64,000 bases of DNA from NCBI RefSeq assembly GCF_002847305.1, contig NZ_CP025408.1:1385001-1449000 (forward strand). The letters are read 5' to 3'. Made by a program: the position numbers and the translations under genes. Below, piece after piece: positions 46,512-58,689 of this stretch (the first letter of the stretch is position 1; each line of letters opens with the position of its first letter). This DNA comes from Paracoccus tegillarcae (lineage in GTDB: Bacteria; Pseudomonadota; Alphaproteobacteria; Rhodobacterales; Rhodobacteraceae). The notes below the pieces were generated by a model. That model saw only the letters and a list, made by a program, of their open reading frames with translations, was not told the origin of the DNA and did not search any database.

Positions 46512-46889
46512 ATGACAACAGCCTCTGGACAGCCTGATGAACTGACAACAGTTTTTGTCATGACCTATCGTCGGTCGGACTCCACATTGCTGCACGCCAT
46601 CATGAACGCAATGCAGGACTTGATCATCCGTGGAAAAAACAGCCTGGCCCTTGCCCCACTCTTAGAAAGCTGGCGGCGGATCAAGAAAAACAAAAACAAG
46701 TTCGCGCGGGTCGCTAACACAGCGGTTTTGCGTCCTGAATCCGATCGGCGGATCGTCGGATATAAGGAAATTCGCTACAACGGCTTCATTAAAGCGCCCG
46801 CCGAAGCGCTACATACAGCGGAGTTTGTGGGATCGACCGTTGACACCGATGCCGTAGAAAAGATTCATGGCAACCGGCTTGCACACTAG
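46512..46889 (+). pseudogene. Truncated sulfotransferase-like remnant
   Basis: A 125-residue ORF whose first half resembles the N-terminus of a sulfotransferase: FVMTYRRSDSTLLHAIMNAMQ corresponds to the phosphosulfate loop, followed by IIRGKNSLALAPLLESW and IVGYKEIRYNG. It stops where the central sheet and the 3'-phosphate motif (RDP...S) should begin, and no other frame downstream supplies the rest before the next gene. Normal members have 230-300 residues. The tail (VDTDAVEKIHGNRLAH) looks out of family. I read it as a decayed gene lying beside a complete sulfotransferase. Confidence 0.6.
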
Positions 46890-46929
46890 AAGATGTGCGA
46901 AATAGAGAATCCGAAGGCATGAGGTAGGA

Positions 46930-47670
46930 ATGGACAAGAAAATCGACAAGATCTGTTTGGTCTGCATGGATCGCACCGGATCGAACATGGTCTCTCAGCG
47001 CCTCAACACGCACCCCGAGATCATTTTCTACAACGAGGTGTTCCATCGTCAGTACATGATTTTTCACGACAAAAGGGTGAATGGCGACCCTCAAACCCTG
47101 GCAACGCGCGACGGCAAGCCAGCCGCGTTCGTATCGCAGCTTTGGTCAGGTGCCTTCGAGCCGAAAGACGAGCTTGAAAACGTCAAGGCGATTGGGTTCA
47201 AGCTCTTCCTGAACCACAATGCCGAAGCGCTGAAATACGTTGTCAACTCGGATGCCAAGCTGCTCTTTCTGCGTCGGCGCAACCCGCTTAGCCGCTTTTC
47301 AAGCTTCAAGATCGCCGCCGCGACCAACGAATGGAAATCCACGGTCCTGTCCAAGACAAAGAAGACCGTGCAATTCCACCCCCCGGAATTTCGCGCCTAT
47401 ATGCAGAACTTCACTTCGCTTGAAAGCTTGTTCGAGATGGTCGCGAACCGCTGGAATCGGCCATATTTCGACCTGTGGTACGAGGATCTGGTCAAGCGTC
47501 CCGAGGTTTGGGACAACATGTGCGAATACCTTGGCTATCCCGGCGACGCATTCGGGGAATCGCCGATCGTCAAACAGAATTCGAGTGATATTCTCAGCCG
47601 CTTCAGCAATCCCGATGTGGTGAGGGACTACGTCAGCCATCTCGGCAAGTACGAGTGGCTCAGCGAATAA
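46930..47670 (+). CDS. Sulfotransferase (Stf0-like)
   Basis: A 246-residue protein with the phosphosulfate-binding entry ICLVCMDRTGSNMVSQRLNTHP (the RTGSN part at 15-19) and a central LFLRRRNPLSRFSSFKIA that supplies the 3'-phosphate-binding Arg and Ser. A late YEDLVKRPEVWDNMCEYLG matches the family's C-terminal helix. The acceptor is unknown; a sugar is likely in this locus. GAGGTAGGA precedes the ATG. The codon usage here and in the remnant before it looks less GC-biased than in the core operon, hinting at later acquisition. Confidence 0.82.
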   Translation: MDKKIDKICLVCMDRTGSNMVSQRLNTHPEIIFYNEVFHRQYMIFHDKRVNGDPQTLATRDGKPAAFVSQLWSGAFEPKDELENVKAIGFKLFLNHNAEALKYVVNSDAKLLFLRRRNPLSRFSSFKIAAATNEWKSTVLSKTKKTVQFHPPEFRAYMQNFTSLESLFEMVANRWNRPYFDLWYEDLVKRPEVWDNMCEYLGYPGDAFGESPIVKQNSSDILSRFSNPDVVRDYVSHLGKYEWLSE

Positions 47671-47782
47671 AGCCGCTGCCGTAAATGGCATGTGATCGGC
47701 CATACTCTTTTGCTCGTCCTGCAAGGCAGCCGCCAATCGGCTGACCCGCTGTTTGCCAGTTGCTCTGCAGGGCGGGCCGACG

Positions 47783-50700
47783 CTAGGTGCCGGCTGTCGC
47801 GGCCATCGCTTGCTGTGCCTCGGCCCGCTGCCTGCGCTTTGATTTGGAATTGTCGCGCAGCATCAGCATCGCAGGGGTAACGATCAGGGTCAGGATGGTC
47901 GCGATCACCAGACCGCCCGCAATGGCCGACGAAAGTTCGGTCCAATACTGGGTCGATGGCGCACCGTAAACGATGCTGCGCTGGAAAAAGTCGATGTTCA
48001 GCCCGATCACCATCGGCATCAGACCCAACGCCGTGGTGACCGATGTCAGGACGACCGGACGCAGGCGCTGCGCACCTGTGCGCAGCGCGGCCTCTAGCGG
48101 GTTCAATCCCTTGGTGCGGAAATCATTATAGGCATCGATCAGAACGATGTTGTTGTTCACCACAATCCCCGCCAAGGCGATGACCCCGACGCCGCCCATG
48201 ACCACGCCGAACGGTCGACCCGTCACCACCAACCCCATCAGCACCCCCGAGATCGAGAACATGATCGCGCTCATCACGATGAACGACTGGTAGAAGCTGT
48301 TGAACTGAATGATCAGGATCATGAACATCAGCACGATGGCCGCCGCAAAGGCGCTGATCAGAAAGATCATGCTTTCCTGCTGATCCTCGGCCTCACCCGC
48401 GAACGTATAGGTGGTTCCGTCTAGCAGGTCCGCCGATTCCAGCGCGGCGCTAAGCGAGACGATCAGATCGTTGACCAACAGGCCCGGCGCGACATTGGCC
48501 TCGATCGTCGTCACCCGCCGTTCATCGACGCGCTTGATCACGCCCACCCGCTCGACCGCCGAGAAGGAGACGAAATTCGAGATCGGAACCAGGCCCGTCG
48601 ACGTCGGCACGCGCAGATTGCTGAGTTCGTTCAAAGAGCGGTCGCCAGACGGAAAGCGGACGCGAATATCCAGCTCGCCCTCGGCATCCGAGGGGCGATA
48701 GTCTGCCACCGCGATACCCTGCGTCAGCAGCTGAATCGCCTGACCCAGCAGGCTGACATCCGCGCCGTATCGTGCAGCCTCGGCGCGGTTCACATTGATC
48801 GCCACCTCGACACCCGATAGCGGGCGGGTATCGGTGATATCGGTAAAGCCGCCGAGCCGTTCCATGATCGCCAGAACCTGCTCGACGCCCGCATTCTGGT
48901 CCTCTGGCGTCCCAGCCGAGATCCGCAGGTTCACCGGTTTGCCGGCGGACGGGCCGCCACTTTCGGTTTGAACCTGCACGTCGATGCCGGCGATGTCGGC
49001 TACCGTCTCGCGAATTTCAGCGCCGATTTCAGCAGCCTTCGGGCGGGTATCCCAATCCAGCAGGTCAAGCTGGATCGTGCCGATCACGTCCTCGTCGTCC
49101 TGACCGGAACCGCCAAGGCTAGAGCGTGCATAGACCGTCTCGATCCCCTCGGTGCCGATGATGCGATCCTCGACCTTGCGCACAAGATCGTCGCGCTCAT
49201 AGATCGACAGATTGTCGCGGGCGCGAACCTGCACCTGCATGAATTCGGGTTCGATCGACGGAAAGAAGGAAATCCCGCTGCCGAACTGACCGTAAATCCC
49301 GAAAGAGCCCAGAAGCATGGCAACGGCCAGAATGACGGTTGCCCATGGCCGCATGATCGCGCGTTCCAGCAGCCTGACATAGGCACCCGTCAGTCCCGGC
49401 ACTTCACGCGGGTCGCCATGGGTTGATGCAGCCTGCGCCAGCTTGTCGCTTGCGGTCTGCGGGCGCGCGCGGCCGATAGCGCCACCGACAACGGGGATAA
49501 AGATCAGCGCCATGAACAGCGATGCCCCCAATGTCAGAATCACCGTGATCGGCAGGTATTTCATGAACTCGCCGATAATGCCGCCCCAGAACAGCAACGG
49601 AAAGAACACGCTGAGCGTTGTGGCGGTCGACGCGATGATCGGCCATGCCATGCGCTTTGCGGCGTGGGCATAGGCCTCGCGCGGGGTGTCGCCCTCGTGC
49701 AGACGTCGGTCGGCCAGTTCAACCGTGACAATTGCGCCGTCGACCAGCATCCCCACGACCAGGATCAACGAAAACAGCACCACGATGTTCATCGTATAGC
49801 CCATGGCCCAGATCGCAGTGACCCCGGCCAGGAAAGCACCCGGAATAGCCAGTCCGACCAGAATGGCCGAGCGCGCGCCCAGCGAAAATACGATGACGAT
49901 CATCACCAGCAGGATTGCGGCCAACACGTTGCTTTCCAGATCGGAAAGCAAGGTCTTCACCTCTTCTGCCTGATCCTGCAGATAGGTCGCATCAACATTG
50001 CTGGGCCAATCGGCGGTCAGCGCCTGTCCCACAGCCCGTGTTTCAGCCACGGTGTCGATAATATTCGCGCCCGAACGCTTTTTGACCTCCAGTGACAGCG
50101 CCGGCTGACCGTCGATGCGCGCATATCCCGTCGGATCCTCAAAGGTGCGCCTGACGGTCGCGACATCGCCAAAGGTGACCACCGTGTCGCCGTCGACCTT
50201 GACCGGCATGGACAACACATCGGACATGTCCTCGATCAGGCCCGGCACCTTCAGGACGATGCGCCCGCCACCCGATTCGATGGCCCCCGCGGCGATCAGC
50301 TGGTTGTTGCGGGTCAACTGCGAGATCAGCGTCTCAAAGCTGAGATTGTAGGTCTGAAACACCGTCGGATCGATCAGAACCTCCAGGAATTCGTCGCGCT
50401 CGCCGCCGACATCAACCTCGAGCACACCGAACAGCGCCTCTACCTGATCCTGCGCCTGTTCGGCCAATGAGTTCAGCATCCGTTCGGGTACAGGACCGGA
50501 CAGAACCGCGGTGATGATCGGGAAAAGCGCGGTGTTGATCTCGACCACGTGGATCGCGCTGGCGTCTTCGGGCAGGTCGGCCTGCACGCTGTCAGCAGCC
50601 TCGCGCACCTTGTCCAGCGCATCGTCGATATCGCCGCCCGCAGCGAATTCCAGCTGGATGGCGGCATAACCCTCGGCGGCAGTGCTGGACATCAGGTCCA

Positions 50701-50932
50701 GCCCCTCGATGGCGCCAAACTCGGCCTCCATCGGCTCTAGCAGCAAGCGTTCGGCGTCGGACGGGCTGATGCCGTCGACCGTGGTCGAGACATAGACCAA
50801 GGGCAGGGGCACCTCGGGATTGGCCTCTTTCGGGATGGTCAAATAGGCAATGGCGCCGACCACAAGGATCATCGCAAGCGCAATGATGACCGCCCGGCTG
50901 CGCGAAAAGGCCGCGTCGATGAGTCCGTTCAC
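47783..50932 (-). CDS. RND-family efflux transporter permease
   Basis: A 1049-residue inner-membrane proton-driven pump of the AcrB/MexB-like hydrophobe-amphiphile group, somewhat divergent. TM1 is near residues 12-32. The central helix-4 motif is LILVVGMLVDGAIVTVELAD with the proton-relay Asp, followed by FFPLLFWGG. In the second half, AGIVVNNNIVLIDAYNDFRTKG replaces the usual AKNAILIVEFA. It takes substrate from periplasm or membrane to an outer-membrane channel. The start ATG at 50932 overlaps the adaptor stop (ATGA). No TolC-like gene or repressor is adjacent. Confidence 0.93.
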   Translation of the reverse strand: MNGLIDAAFSRSRAVIIALAMILVVGAIAYLTIPKEANPEVPLPLVYVSTTVDGISPSDAERLLLEPMEAEFGAIEGLDLMSSTAAEGYAAIQLEFAAGGDIDDALDKVREAADSVQADLPEDASAIHVVEINTALFPIITAVLSGPVPERMLNSLAEQAQDQVEALFGVLEVDVGGERDEFLEVLIDPTVFQTYNLSFETLISQLTRNNQLIAAGAIESGGGRIVLKVPGLIEDMSDVLSMPVKVDGDTVVTFGDVATVRRTFEDPTGYARIDGQPALSLEVKKRSGANIIDTVAETRAVGQALTADWPSNVDATYLQDQAEEVKTLLSDLESNVLAAILLVMIVIVFSLGARSAILVGLAIPGAFLAGVTAIWAMGYTMNIVVLFSLILVVGMLVDGAIVTVELADRRLHEGDTPREAYAHAAKRMAWPIIASTATTLSVFFPLLFWGGIIGEFMKYLPITVILTLGASLFMALIFIPVVGGAIGRARPQTASDKLAQAASTHGDPREVPGLTGAYVRLLERAIMRPWATVILAVAMLLGSFGIYGQFGSGISFFPSIEPEFMQVQVRARDNLSIYERDDLVRKVEDRIIGTEGIETVYARSSLGGSGQDDEDVIGTIQLDLLDWDTRPKAAEIGAEIRETVADIAGIDVQVQTESGGPSAGKPVNLRISAGTPEDQNAGVEQVLAIMERLGGFTDITDTRPLSGVEVAINVNRAEAARYGADVSLLGQAIQLLTQGIAVADYRPSDAEGELDIRVRFPSGDRSLNELSNLRVPTSTGLVPISNFVSFSAVERVGVIKRVDERRVTTIEANVAPGLLVNDLIVSLSAALESADLLDGTTYTFAGEAEDQQESMIFLISAFAAAIVLMFMILIIQFNSFYQSFIVMSAIMFSISGVLMGLVVTGRPFGVVMGGVGVIALAGIVVNNNIVLIDAYNDFRTKGLNPLEAALRTGAQRLRPVVLTSVTTALGLMPMVIGLNIDFFQRSIVYGAPSTQYWTELSSAIAGGLVIATILTLIVTPAMLMLRDNSKSKRRQRAEAQQAMAATAGT

Positions 50933-52155
50933 AGATTCGTCTCCGTGGCGTCGGGGACGATATCGGCATCGACCGCTTCGACGGCCTCGGCGTCGGCGGC
51001 TGCGGCCTCTTCGTCTTGCGCACGAACAGCGTCGCCATCGCGGACGAAACCCTGGCCGATGGTGATCATACGGACCTTGTCGGCAAGACCGGTCGCCCAG
51101 ATGCCACCGATCTCGGCGGCTGCGATTTCGATCGGGTGGAAGACGACGATGCCGTCTTCTTCTGTCTTGATGCCCAACTCACCATCAATCCCCAGCGATA
51201 CGATCGAGGGCTCGACAAAATGGGCCAGCTTTTCGCCGGTCGGGATGACGATGCCGGCAGACACACCGGCGGGGATTTCTCCGCCGGGATTGGGAACCTC
51301 GATCTCGGCCAGAAAGGTCCGGGTCGCGGTCGAAGCGGCGGTCCCGACAAAGCTGACAACGCCCTCGATCGTCTGACCGGTGATGAATTGAACCGTCGCC
51401 GTCTGGCCAGCCTGTAGCCTGTTCAGAGATTGCTGCGGCACCTGAAACGATACCGTCAGCGGATCATTGTCGACAATCCGTGCGACCTCATCGCCCGCCG
51501 ATACGAACTCTCCTTCATTGATCGCCAGGGTCTCGACCCGACCGGCAAAAGGCGCGGTGATTGTCAGATTTTGCATCGCCTTATCGGCAAGGGCGACCTG
51601 CGCATCGGCTGCCGCCAGAGCGGCCCGTGCCTCGGTCACGCGATCGGTTGTGGCGATGCCACGTTCGCGCAGCTCACTGGCATTGCTGAATTCCCGCTGC
51701 GCGCGAGTCTGTTCCTGTCGGGCCTGATCGAGGCTGGCCTCGGCCTCTTCGGTCGATAGCTGGGCGATGACCGCACCGGCCTCGACATTGTCGCCCTTGG
51801 CCACCTCGATCTGCAACGCCGTGCCCGACGCCTCGGAGCGAACGCCCGTATCCCGCTCCGGCTCTGCCTGTCCTTCGGCGCGGAAGTTCAGCGTGACCGC
51901 CGACGCTTGCGAGTTGCGCACAACGACCTTTGGCGGCTCGGGCTCGACCACAGGCGCGGCGGCGACCGGCTCGTCCTTGATAAATAAACCGCTGCCCATC
52001 CAGAGAATGATGAGCAACAGGATAATCCCCGCCAGCCAGACAGACCGCGATGCGCCCGGATCGCTTTCGAATGTCAGCTTGCCACGTTGCGGTTCGGCCG
52101 CAGCAGCCTGCGCCTCAGCGATGGTCGTGTCGGCCTCAGGGGTTTCGGTCGTCAT
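50929..52155 (-). CDS. RND efflux periplasmic adaptor (membrane fusion protein)
   Basis: A 408-residue membrane fusion protein. A single N-terminal TM (about 38-58) anchors it. A lipoyl/barrel-sandwich half (GTALQIEVAKGDNVEAGAVIAQL) is followed by an alpha-hairpin coiled coil (about 150-210), then LTITAPFAGRVETLAINEGEFV and a beta-barrel. The C-terminus ends in an acidic Glu/Asp/Ala-rich tail. I chose the ATG at 52155 because AAGGA lies about 11 nt upstream; the ATG 12 bp earlier is too close to it. It is first in the two-gene efflux operon. Confidence 0.92.
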   Translation of the reverse strand: MTTETPEADTTIAEAQAAAAEPQRGKLTFESDPGASRSVWLAGIILLLIILWMGSGLFIKDEPVAAAPVVEPEPPKVVVRNSQASAVTLNFRAEGQAEPERDTGVRSEASGTALQIEVAKGDNVEAGAVIAQLSTEEAEASLDQARQEQTRAQREFSNASELRERGIATTDRVTEARAALAAADAQVALADKAMQNLTITAPFAGRVETLAINEGEFVSAGDEVARIVDNDPLTVSFQVPQQSLNRLQAGQTATVQFITGQTIEGVVSFVGTAASTATRTFLAEIEVPNPGGEIPAGVSAGIVIPTGEKLAHFVEPSIVSLGIDGELGIKTEEDGIVVFHPIEIAAAEIGGIWATGLADKVRMITIGQGFVRDGDAVRAQDEEAAAADAEAVEAVDADIVPDATETNL

Positions 52156-52380
52156 CGTTGCGCGCATCCTTCAAAAGCTCTGGATCGACTGAATCGGCCC
52201 AAAAAACTGCCTTTACCTACTTTTTTTGACCCTATGGCACAATCCGTCATGGCCAAACACGCGGTCACAAGCGCGTCTGTGCCGCTGACCGGACCGGTGG
52301 CGTTGTCGCGTTCGTGCGAGCAAGATCAACCCGCGATCAGGACTTTTTGCCCGTGCCCGATGCGCGATAAGGGCGGTGCG

Positions 52381-53352
52381 TCAGCCCTCGCGCGGATCGG
52401 CCAGGATCGCCACGCGCGCATGCCCTGCGTCGTTTAGCACGCGCGCAGCACGCCACGCGCGCAGCCCGCTTGCGCAGACAAAGACCGCGCGCCGATCGCC
52501 CGGCGGATTCAGTGCGGCGACGGAGGCAGCGGGCATTCGCTGCACCTGAGCGCTGGTCAGGCTGGGCAGTTCCGCTGCGTCGCGCAGATCAAAAAGCAGA
52601 TCATCGGCGGTGATCTGCCCCCAGCCCAGCACCTGAGGAACAGCCGTCAAGGGCTCTTGCGCATCATCAAAGCGAAATCCGGACATGCGCCAGCTTGCCA
52701 TGTCCAGACTGACAAGCTGACCCAGCGGTGAGGGCCGGTGATCCAGCAGCACCGAAAGGCCCATCTGCGCCTGCAGCGCGCCCAGCGTGGCCACTGCCGG
52801 CCCCATGACGCCGGCGGTCGCACAGCTTTGCAGATTGGACGGCAGATCGGGAAAGATCGCGCGAATGCTAGGCGCAGCGCCGCAAAAGCCGCCGACATAA
52901 CCCTGACGCCCCAGAACCGACGCGCTGATCAGCGGCTTGCCAATGTCACGGCAAAGGTCCGACAGCGCATAGGTCGTGGCAAAGGCATCCGCCGCATCAA
53001 AGATCAGATCGGCATCGGCGATTTCATCTGCCGCATTGTCCGGACCAAGCCGAGCGATAACCGGCGTGACGCGGCAGTCGGGGTTCAACGCCGTCAGCGC
53101 CTCAGCCGCCACCTGCGCCTTGGGTCGGCCAAGATCGGTCATGCGAAACAGGATCTGACGGTGCAGATTGCTTTCTTCGACCCGGTCCGGATCGTATACC
53201 CGGATCTCGCCCACACCTGCGCCAGCCAGCAAAGGCAGCAGCGTTGCGCCCAATCCACCCGCGCCCGCGACCAGAACGCGCGACGCGGCAAGCCGTGCCT
53301 GCCCCGCCGAGCCGATCTCTGGCAGGCAGGTCTGGCGGTCATAGCGGGTCAC
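52381..53352 (-). CDS. thiF: ThiF/MoeB-family adenylyltransferase with C-terminal rhodanese-like domain
   Basis: A 323-residue E1-like enzyme that adenylates the C-terminal Gly-Gly of ThiS. The nucleotide motif VLVAGAGGLG (26-35), followed by RVYDPDRVEESNLHRQILF, is characteristic. Residues about 240-320 form a rhodanese-like domain with the candidate sulfur-accepting Cys in VFVCASGLRAWRAARVL. The usual paired CxxC zinc sites are not visible. The start is a GTG at 53352 in a GTGA overlap with thiE. It is last in the thiamine operon, which favours ThiF over MoeB. Confidence 0.88.
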   Translation of the reverse strand: MTRYDRQTCLPEIGSAGQARLAASRVLVAGAGGLGATLLPLLAGAGVGEIRVYDPDRVEESNLHRQILFRMTDLGRPKAQVAAEALTALNPDCRVTPVIARLGPDNAADEIADADLIFDAADAFATTYALSDLCRDIGKPLISASVLGRQGYVGGFCGAAPSIRAIFPDLPSNLQSCATAGVMGPAVATLGALQAQMGLSVLLDHRPSPLGQLVSLDMASWRMSGFRFDDAQEPLTAVPQVLGWGQITADDLLFDLRDAAELPSLTSAQVQRMPAASVAALNPPGDRRAVFVCASGLRAWRAARVLNDAGHARVAILADPREG

Positions 53353-53963
53353 GTGGACACCACGCGTGTGGCGGCGATCCATTCGACGCAGCGTCGTTCG
53401 GGGTCATCGGCGGCCTGAATGTCGGTCACGACGGCGGCGCTGTCGGCACCTGCCGCGAACAGGCCCGGCAAGCGGTCCACCGTCAGCCCGCCGATCCCGA
53501 CCAATGGCACTTCGCCCACCAGACGCCGCCATTCGCGCACCTTTTCCAGCCCCTGCGGTGCCCAGGGCATCTTTTTCAGCAGCGTCGGATAGACAGGACC
53601 CAGCGCGACATAGGCCGGTTTGCAGGCAAGCGCGCGCTCCAACTCGTCGTGATCATGGGTCGACAGACCAAAGCGGATACCAGCCCGGCGCAGCGCGGGC
53701 AGGTCGGCGCCTTGCAGATCCTCTTGGCCAAGATGGACGAAATCACAGTTCATCTGCAGGGCAATTTGCCAGTGATCGTTGACCACCAGCTGCGCGCCAT
53801 GGGCGGCACAGATGCTGCGCGCACGCGCAATCTGTCGGCGCAGTTCAGCCTCGGGGCTGTTCTTGAGACGCAGCTGCACCAGCCGCACGCCCAGCGGCAC
53901 CAGACGCTCTAGCGCGGCCACATCGCTGACGATCAGATAAAAGCGATCGAGTGTTGTCATCAT
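53349..53963 (-). CDS. thiE: Thiamine phosphate synthase
   Basis: Joins the pyrimidine (HMP-PP) and carboxythiazole phosphate to give thiamine phosphate. The 204-residue TIM barrel shows [45 protein letters not shown] and [12 protein letters not shown]. The sequence is a divergent ThiE (GQEDL in place of the usual GQ.D). Start at 53963 overlaps the thiG stop, with a neighbouring in-frame ATG 3 bp later. Confidence 0.9.
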   Translation of the reverse strand: MMTTLDRFYLIVSDVAALERLVPLGVRLVQLRLKNSPEAELRRQIARARSICAAHGAQLVVNDHWQIALQMNCDFVHLGQEDLQGADLPALRRAGIRFGLSTHDHDELERALACKPAYVALGPVYPTLLKKMPWAPQGLEKVREWRRLVGEVPLVGIGGLTVDRLPGLFAAGADSAAVVTDIQAADDPERRCVEWIAATRVVST

Positions 53964-54718
53964 GCCAGCTCCGCCATGCCGAATATGGGGGTCGAAGCCA
54001 CCGCCATATCGCGGCGCGGCATCAACCCGGCCTGATATGCAGCCTGCCCAGCCGACACCGCCTGACCAAAGGCATGCGCCATGCGGACGGGATCGGCAGA
54101 CCGGGCAACGGCGGTGTTCAGCAGCACAGCATCATATCCCATTTCCATCGACTGGGCCGCCTGCGAGGGCGCGCCGATGCCGGCATCGATTACCAGCGGG
54201 ATCTGCGAAAAATGCGCCCTGAATGCGCGCAGCCCATCGGGATTGCGCAGCCCCTGACCAGAACCGATGGGCGCGCCCCACGGCATCAGCACCTGACAGC
54301 CCGCCTCGATCAGCTTTTCGCCAACGATCAGATCGTCGGTGGTGTAGGGAAACACCGAAAAACCATCAGCGCAGAGGATGCGGGCGGCCTCGACCAGTCC
54401 GAACGGATCGGGTTGCAGTGTGTCGGCGTGACCGATCACCTCAAGCTTGATCCAGTCGGTGCCGAACAGTTCACGCGCCATCCGCGCCGTCGTGACCGCC
54501 TCTGCCACGCTATGGCATCCGGCAGTGTTGGGCAGGATGCGGCAGCCAGTTTGGCTTAGCAAATCGCGGAATTTTGCGCCCTCATGCCCCTCGCGCCGCA
54601 GCGAAACGGTGATCACTTCGGCACCCGACGCCTCGATGGCGTCGTGCAGGACAGCGGGCGATGGATACTGCGCCGTGCCCAGCATCAGACGGCTTCTCAG
54701 ATCGACGCCGTAGAACAT
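53960..54718 (-). CDS. thiG: Thiazole synthase
   Basis: Builds the thiazole phosphate ring from deoxyxylulose phosphate, dehydroglycine and the sulfur on ThiS thiocarboxylate. The 252-residue protein has [12 protein letters not shown], the Schiff-base Lys region [38 protein letters not shown] and [14 protein letters not shown], all standard ThiG landmarks. The ATG at 54718 is 4 bp after the thiS stop, with a GGGGGGG tract acting as Shine-Dalgarno. It is translationally linked to thiE by an ATGA overlap. Confidence 0.96.
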   Translation of the reverse strand: MFYGVDLRSRLMLGTAQYPSPAVLHDAIEASGAEVITVSLRREGHEGAKFRDLLSQTGCRILPNTAGCHSVAEAVTTARMARELFGTDWIKLEVIGHADTLQPDPFGLVEAARILCADGFSVFPYTTDDLIVGEKLIEAGCQVLMPWGAPIGSGQGLRNPDGLRAFRAHFSQIPLVIDAGIGAPSQAAQSMEMGYDAVLLNTAVARSADPVRMAHAFGQAVSAGQAAYQAGLMPRRDMAVASTPIFGMAELA

Positions 54719-54722
54719 CTGA

Positions 54723-54909
54723 TCACCCCCCCTGCATTGGCGACAGAACCTCGACGCTGGCGCCCTCGGCCAGTTGGGCATTCATGCGCGCGGCACGCGG
54801 CACAAAGGCGCCGTCCACAGCCGTCGCAACGGCATCTGCCGGAAATCCCTGCTCGGTGATCAGGTCATCCAGCGTCATTGCGCTGGTTTCGATGAGGGCG
54901 CCGTTCAGC

Positions 54910-54920
<11 letters not shown>
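54723..54920 (-). CDS. thiS: Sulfur carrier protein ThiS
   Basis: A 65-residue ubiquitin-like sulfur carrier ending in the required Gly-Gly (SPMQGG). The beta-grasp start MQIKLNG and [12 protein letters not shown] are typical. ThiF adenylates the C-terminus, which then carries sulfur to ThiG. It overlaps the end of thiO by 11 bp. Confidence 0.95.
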
Positions 54921-57857
<2,937 letters not shown>

Positions 57858-57948
57858 GTGGGCGCAGATTGGCGCGAATGGTGGTCGGGGTCAAGCAGGT
57901 CCGGCGGCGCTGAACGCGCCCCGGCATGTTTTGCATGAGAAGAACATA

Positions 57949-57979
57949 AAAAGACGGGCAGCCCTGGGGCTGCCCGTCC
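57949..57979 (-). terminator. Rho-independent terminator after the small zinc-finger-like gene
   Basis: A 12-bp perfect stem (GACGGGCAGCCC with GGGCTGCCCGTC, 2-nt formal loop) is followed on the minus strand by TTTTT. It lies 71 bp past the stop at 58051 and separates that gene from the thiamine operon. Confidence 0.93.
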
Positions 57980-58050
57980 GCCTATCCGCAAGCCACGACG
58001 GGGGGGAAACTCGTTAAAATAAGGCTCGTCGGATATCGTGCGACAACTGG

Positions 58051-58464
58051 TTATCTTACATCGGGTTGTGTCGGGCGTTCGCCCATCACATGGGTCAAGG
58101 CCGGCAGCACATAACGCTCAAACTTCTGCCGGTCGGGTCGCAGGGCTCCGGGCTTGCCGTGGCCGTTGCATTCTTCGCAATCATGGATCGTGCCCCAGCA
58201 ATTCGAGCAGGCGCCAAGAGCGGATGCCAACACATCTAGCTGGTGAACGAGCAAGTCGTTCTCGCGTGCCAGCCGCTCGAATTCGACAGGAGCCGGGCGG
58301 TCGTGGCCGGGCTGAGGAAAACCCGCCCTCGACCGCCCGTAAATCGCCGCAGTCAGTGCCTGCGCAGTCCGCTGTTCCGGTTCATTCTCCGCGCCCACCG
58401 GCAGGGTACGCAAGAACTGAAGGGCGGCGATAAGGGTATCCAGCTGTTCGTTCGGAATGGACAT
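58051..58464 (-). CDS. Hypothetical protein with a DnaJ-like CxxC zinc motif
   Basis: A 137-residue protein I do not recognise as a named family. The N-terminal half is helical (NEQLDTLIAALQFLRTL), with a central LARENDLLVHQLDVLASALGA stretch that could be a short coiled coil. A zinc-binding motif CSNCWG...CEECNGHGKPG follows, like one half of a DnaJ cysteine-rich domain. The ATG at 58464 has GGAGA 7-10 nt upstream, whereas the longer ORF start lacks one. Its upstream region has phased GCGTGAA repeats, so it may be specifically regulated. Confidence 0.7.
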   Translation of the reverse strand: MSIPNEQLDTLIAALQFLRTLPVGAENEPEQRTAQALTAAIYGRSRAGFPQPGHDRPAPVEFERLARENDLLVHQLDVLASALGACSNCWGTIHDCEECNGHGKPGALRPDRQKFERYVLPALTHVMGERPTQPDVR

Positions 58465-58542
58465 CGTGGGTCTCCCGCTTGGCGCTGTCTGCTGACTTGC
58501 TGAGGTCACGCCGTGTTTGCTGAAACCAGTTATCGCCCCATG

Positions 58543-58593
58543 GCGTGAATCCAGCGTGAAAAGCGCGTGAAAATTCAGGCAGATTCGCGTGAA
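58543..58593. repeat. Four GCGTGAA repeats phased at 11 bp
   Basis: GCGTGAA occurs at 58543, 58554, 58565 and 58587, so successive spacings are 11, 11 and 22 bp, i.e. one helical turn or two with the middle copy missing. All copies point the same way. They lie about 80-130 bp upstream of the zinc-finger-like gene start at 58464, in an AT-richer gap (58465-58689), and may bind several protein protomers on one DNA face. Confidence 0.6.
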
Positions 58594-58689
58594 ATTTTAC
58601 GAATCTTGCGATTTTTTTCGCTGAGATTAAGGAAATCTTCAATTTTATCGGTCTGTGCGACACAAAGCCCGGGCTTCGCGAATCCCGGA

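Noticed and set aside
46512..46889. Toxin or small regulator reading for the 125-residue ORF
   Set aside because: The phosphosulfate-loop-like YRRSDSTLLHAI and context favour a sulfotransferase remnant, and no partner antitoxin is present.
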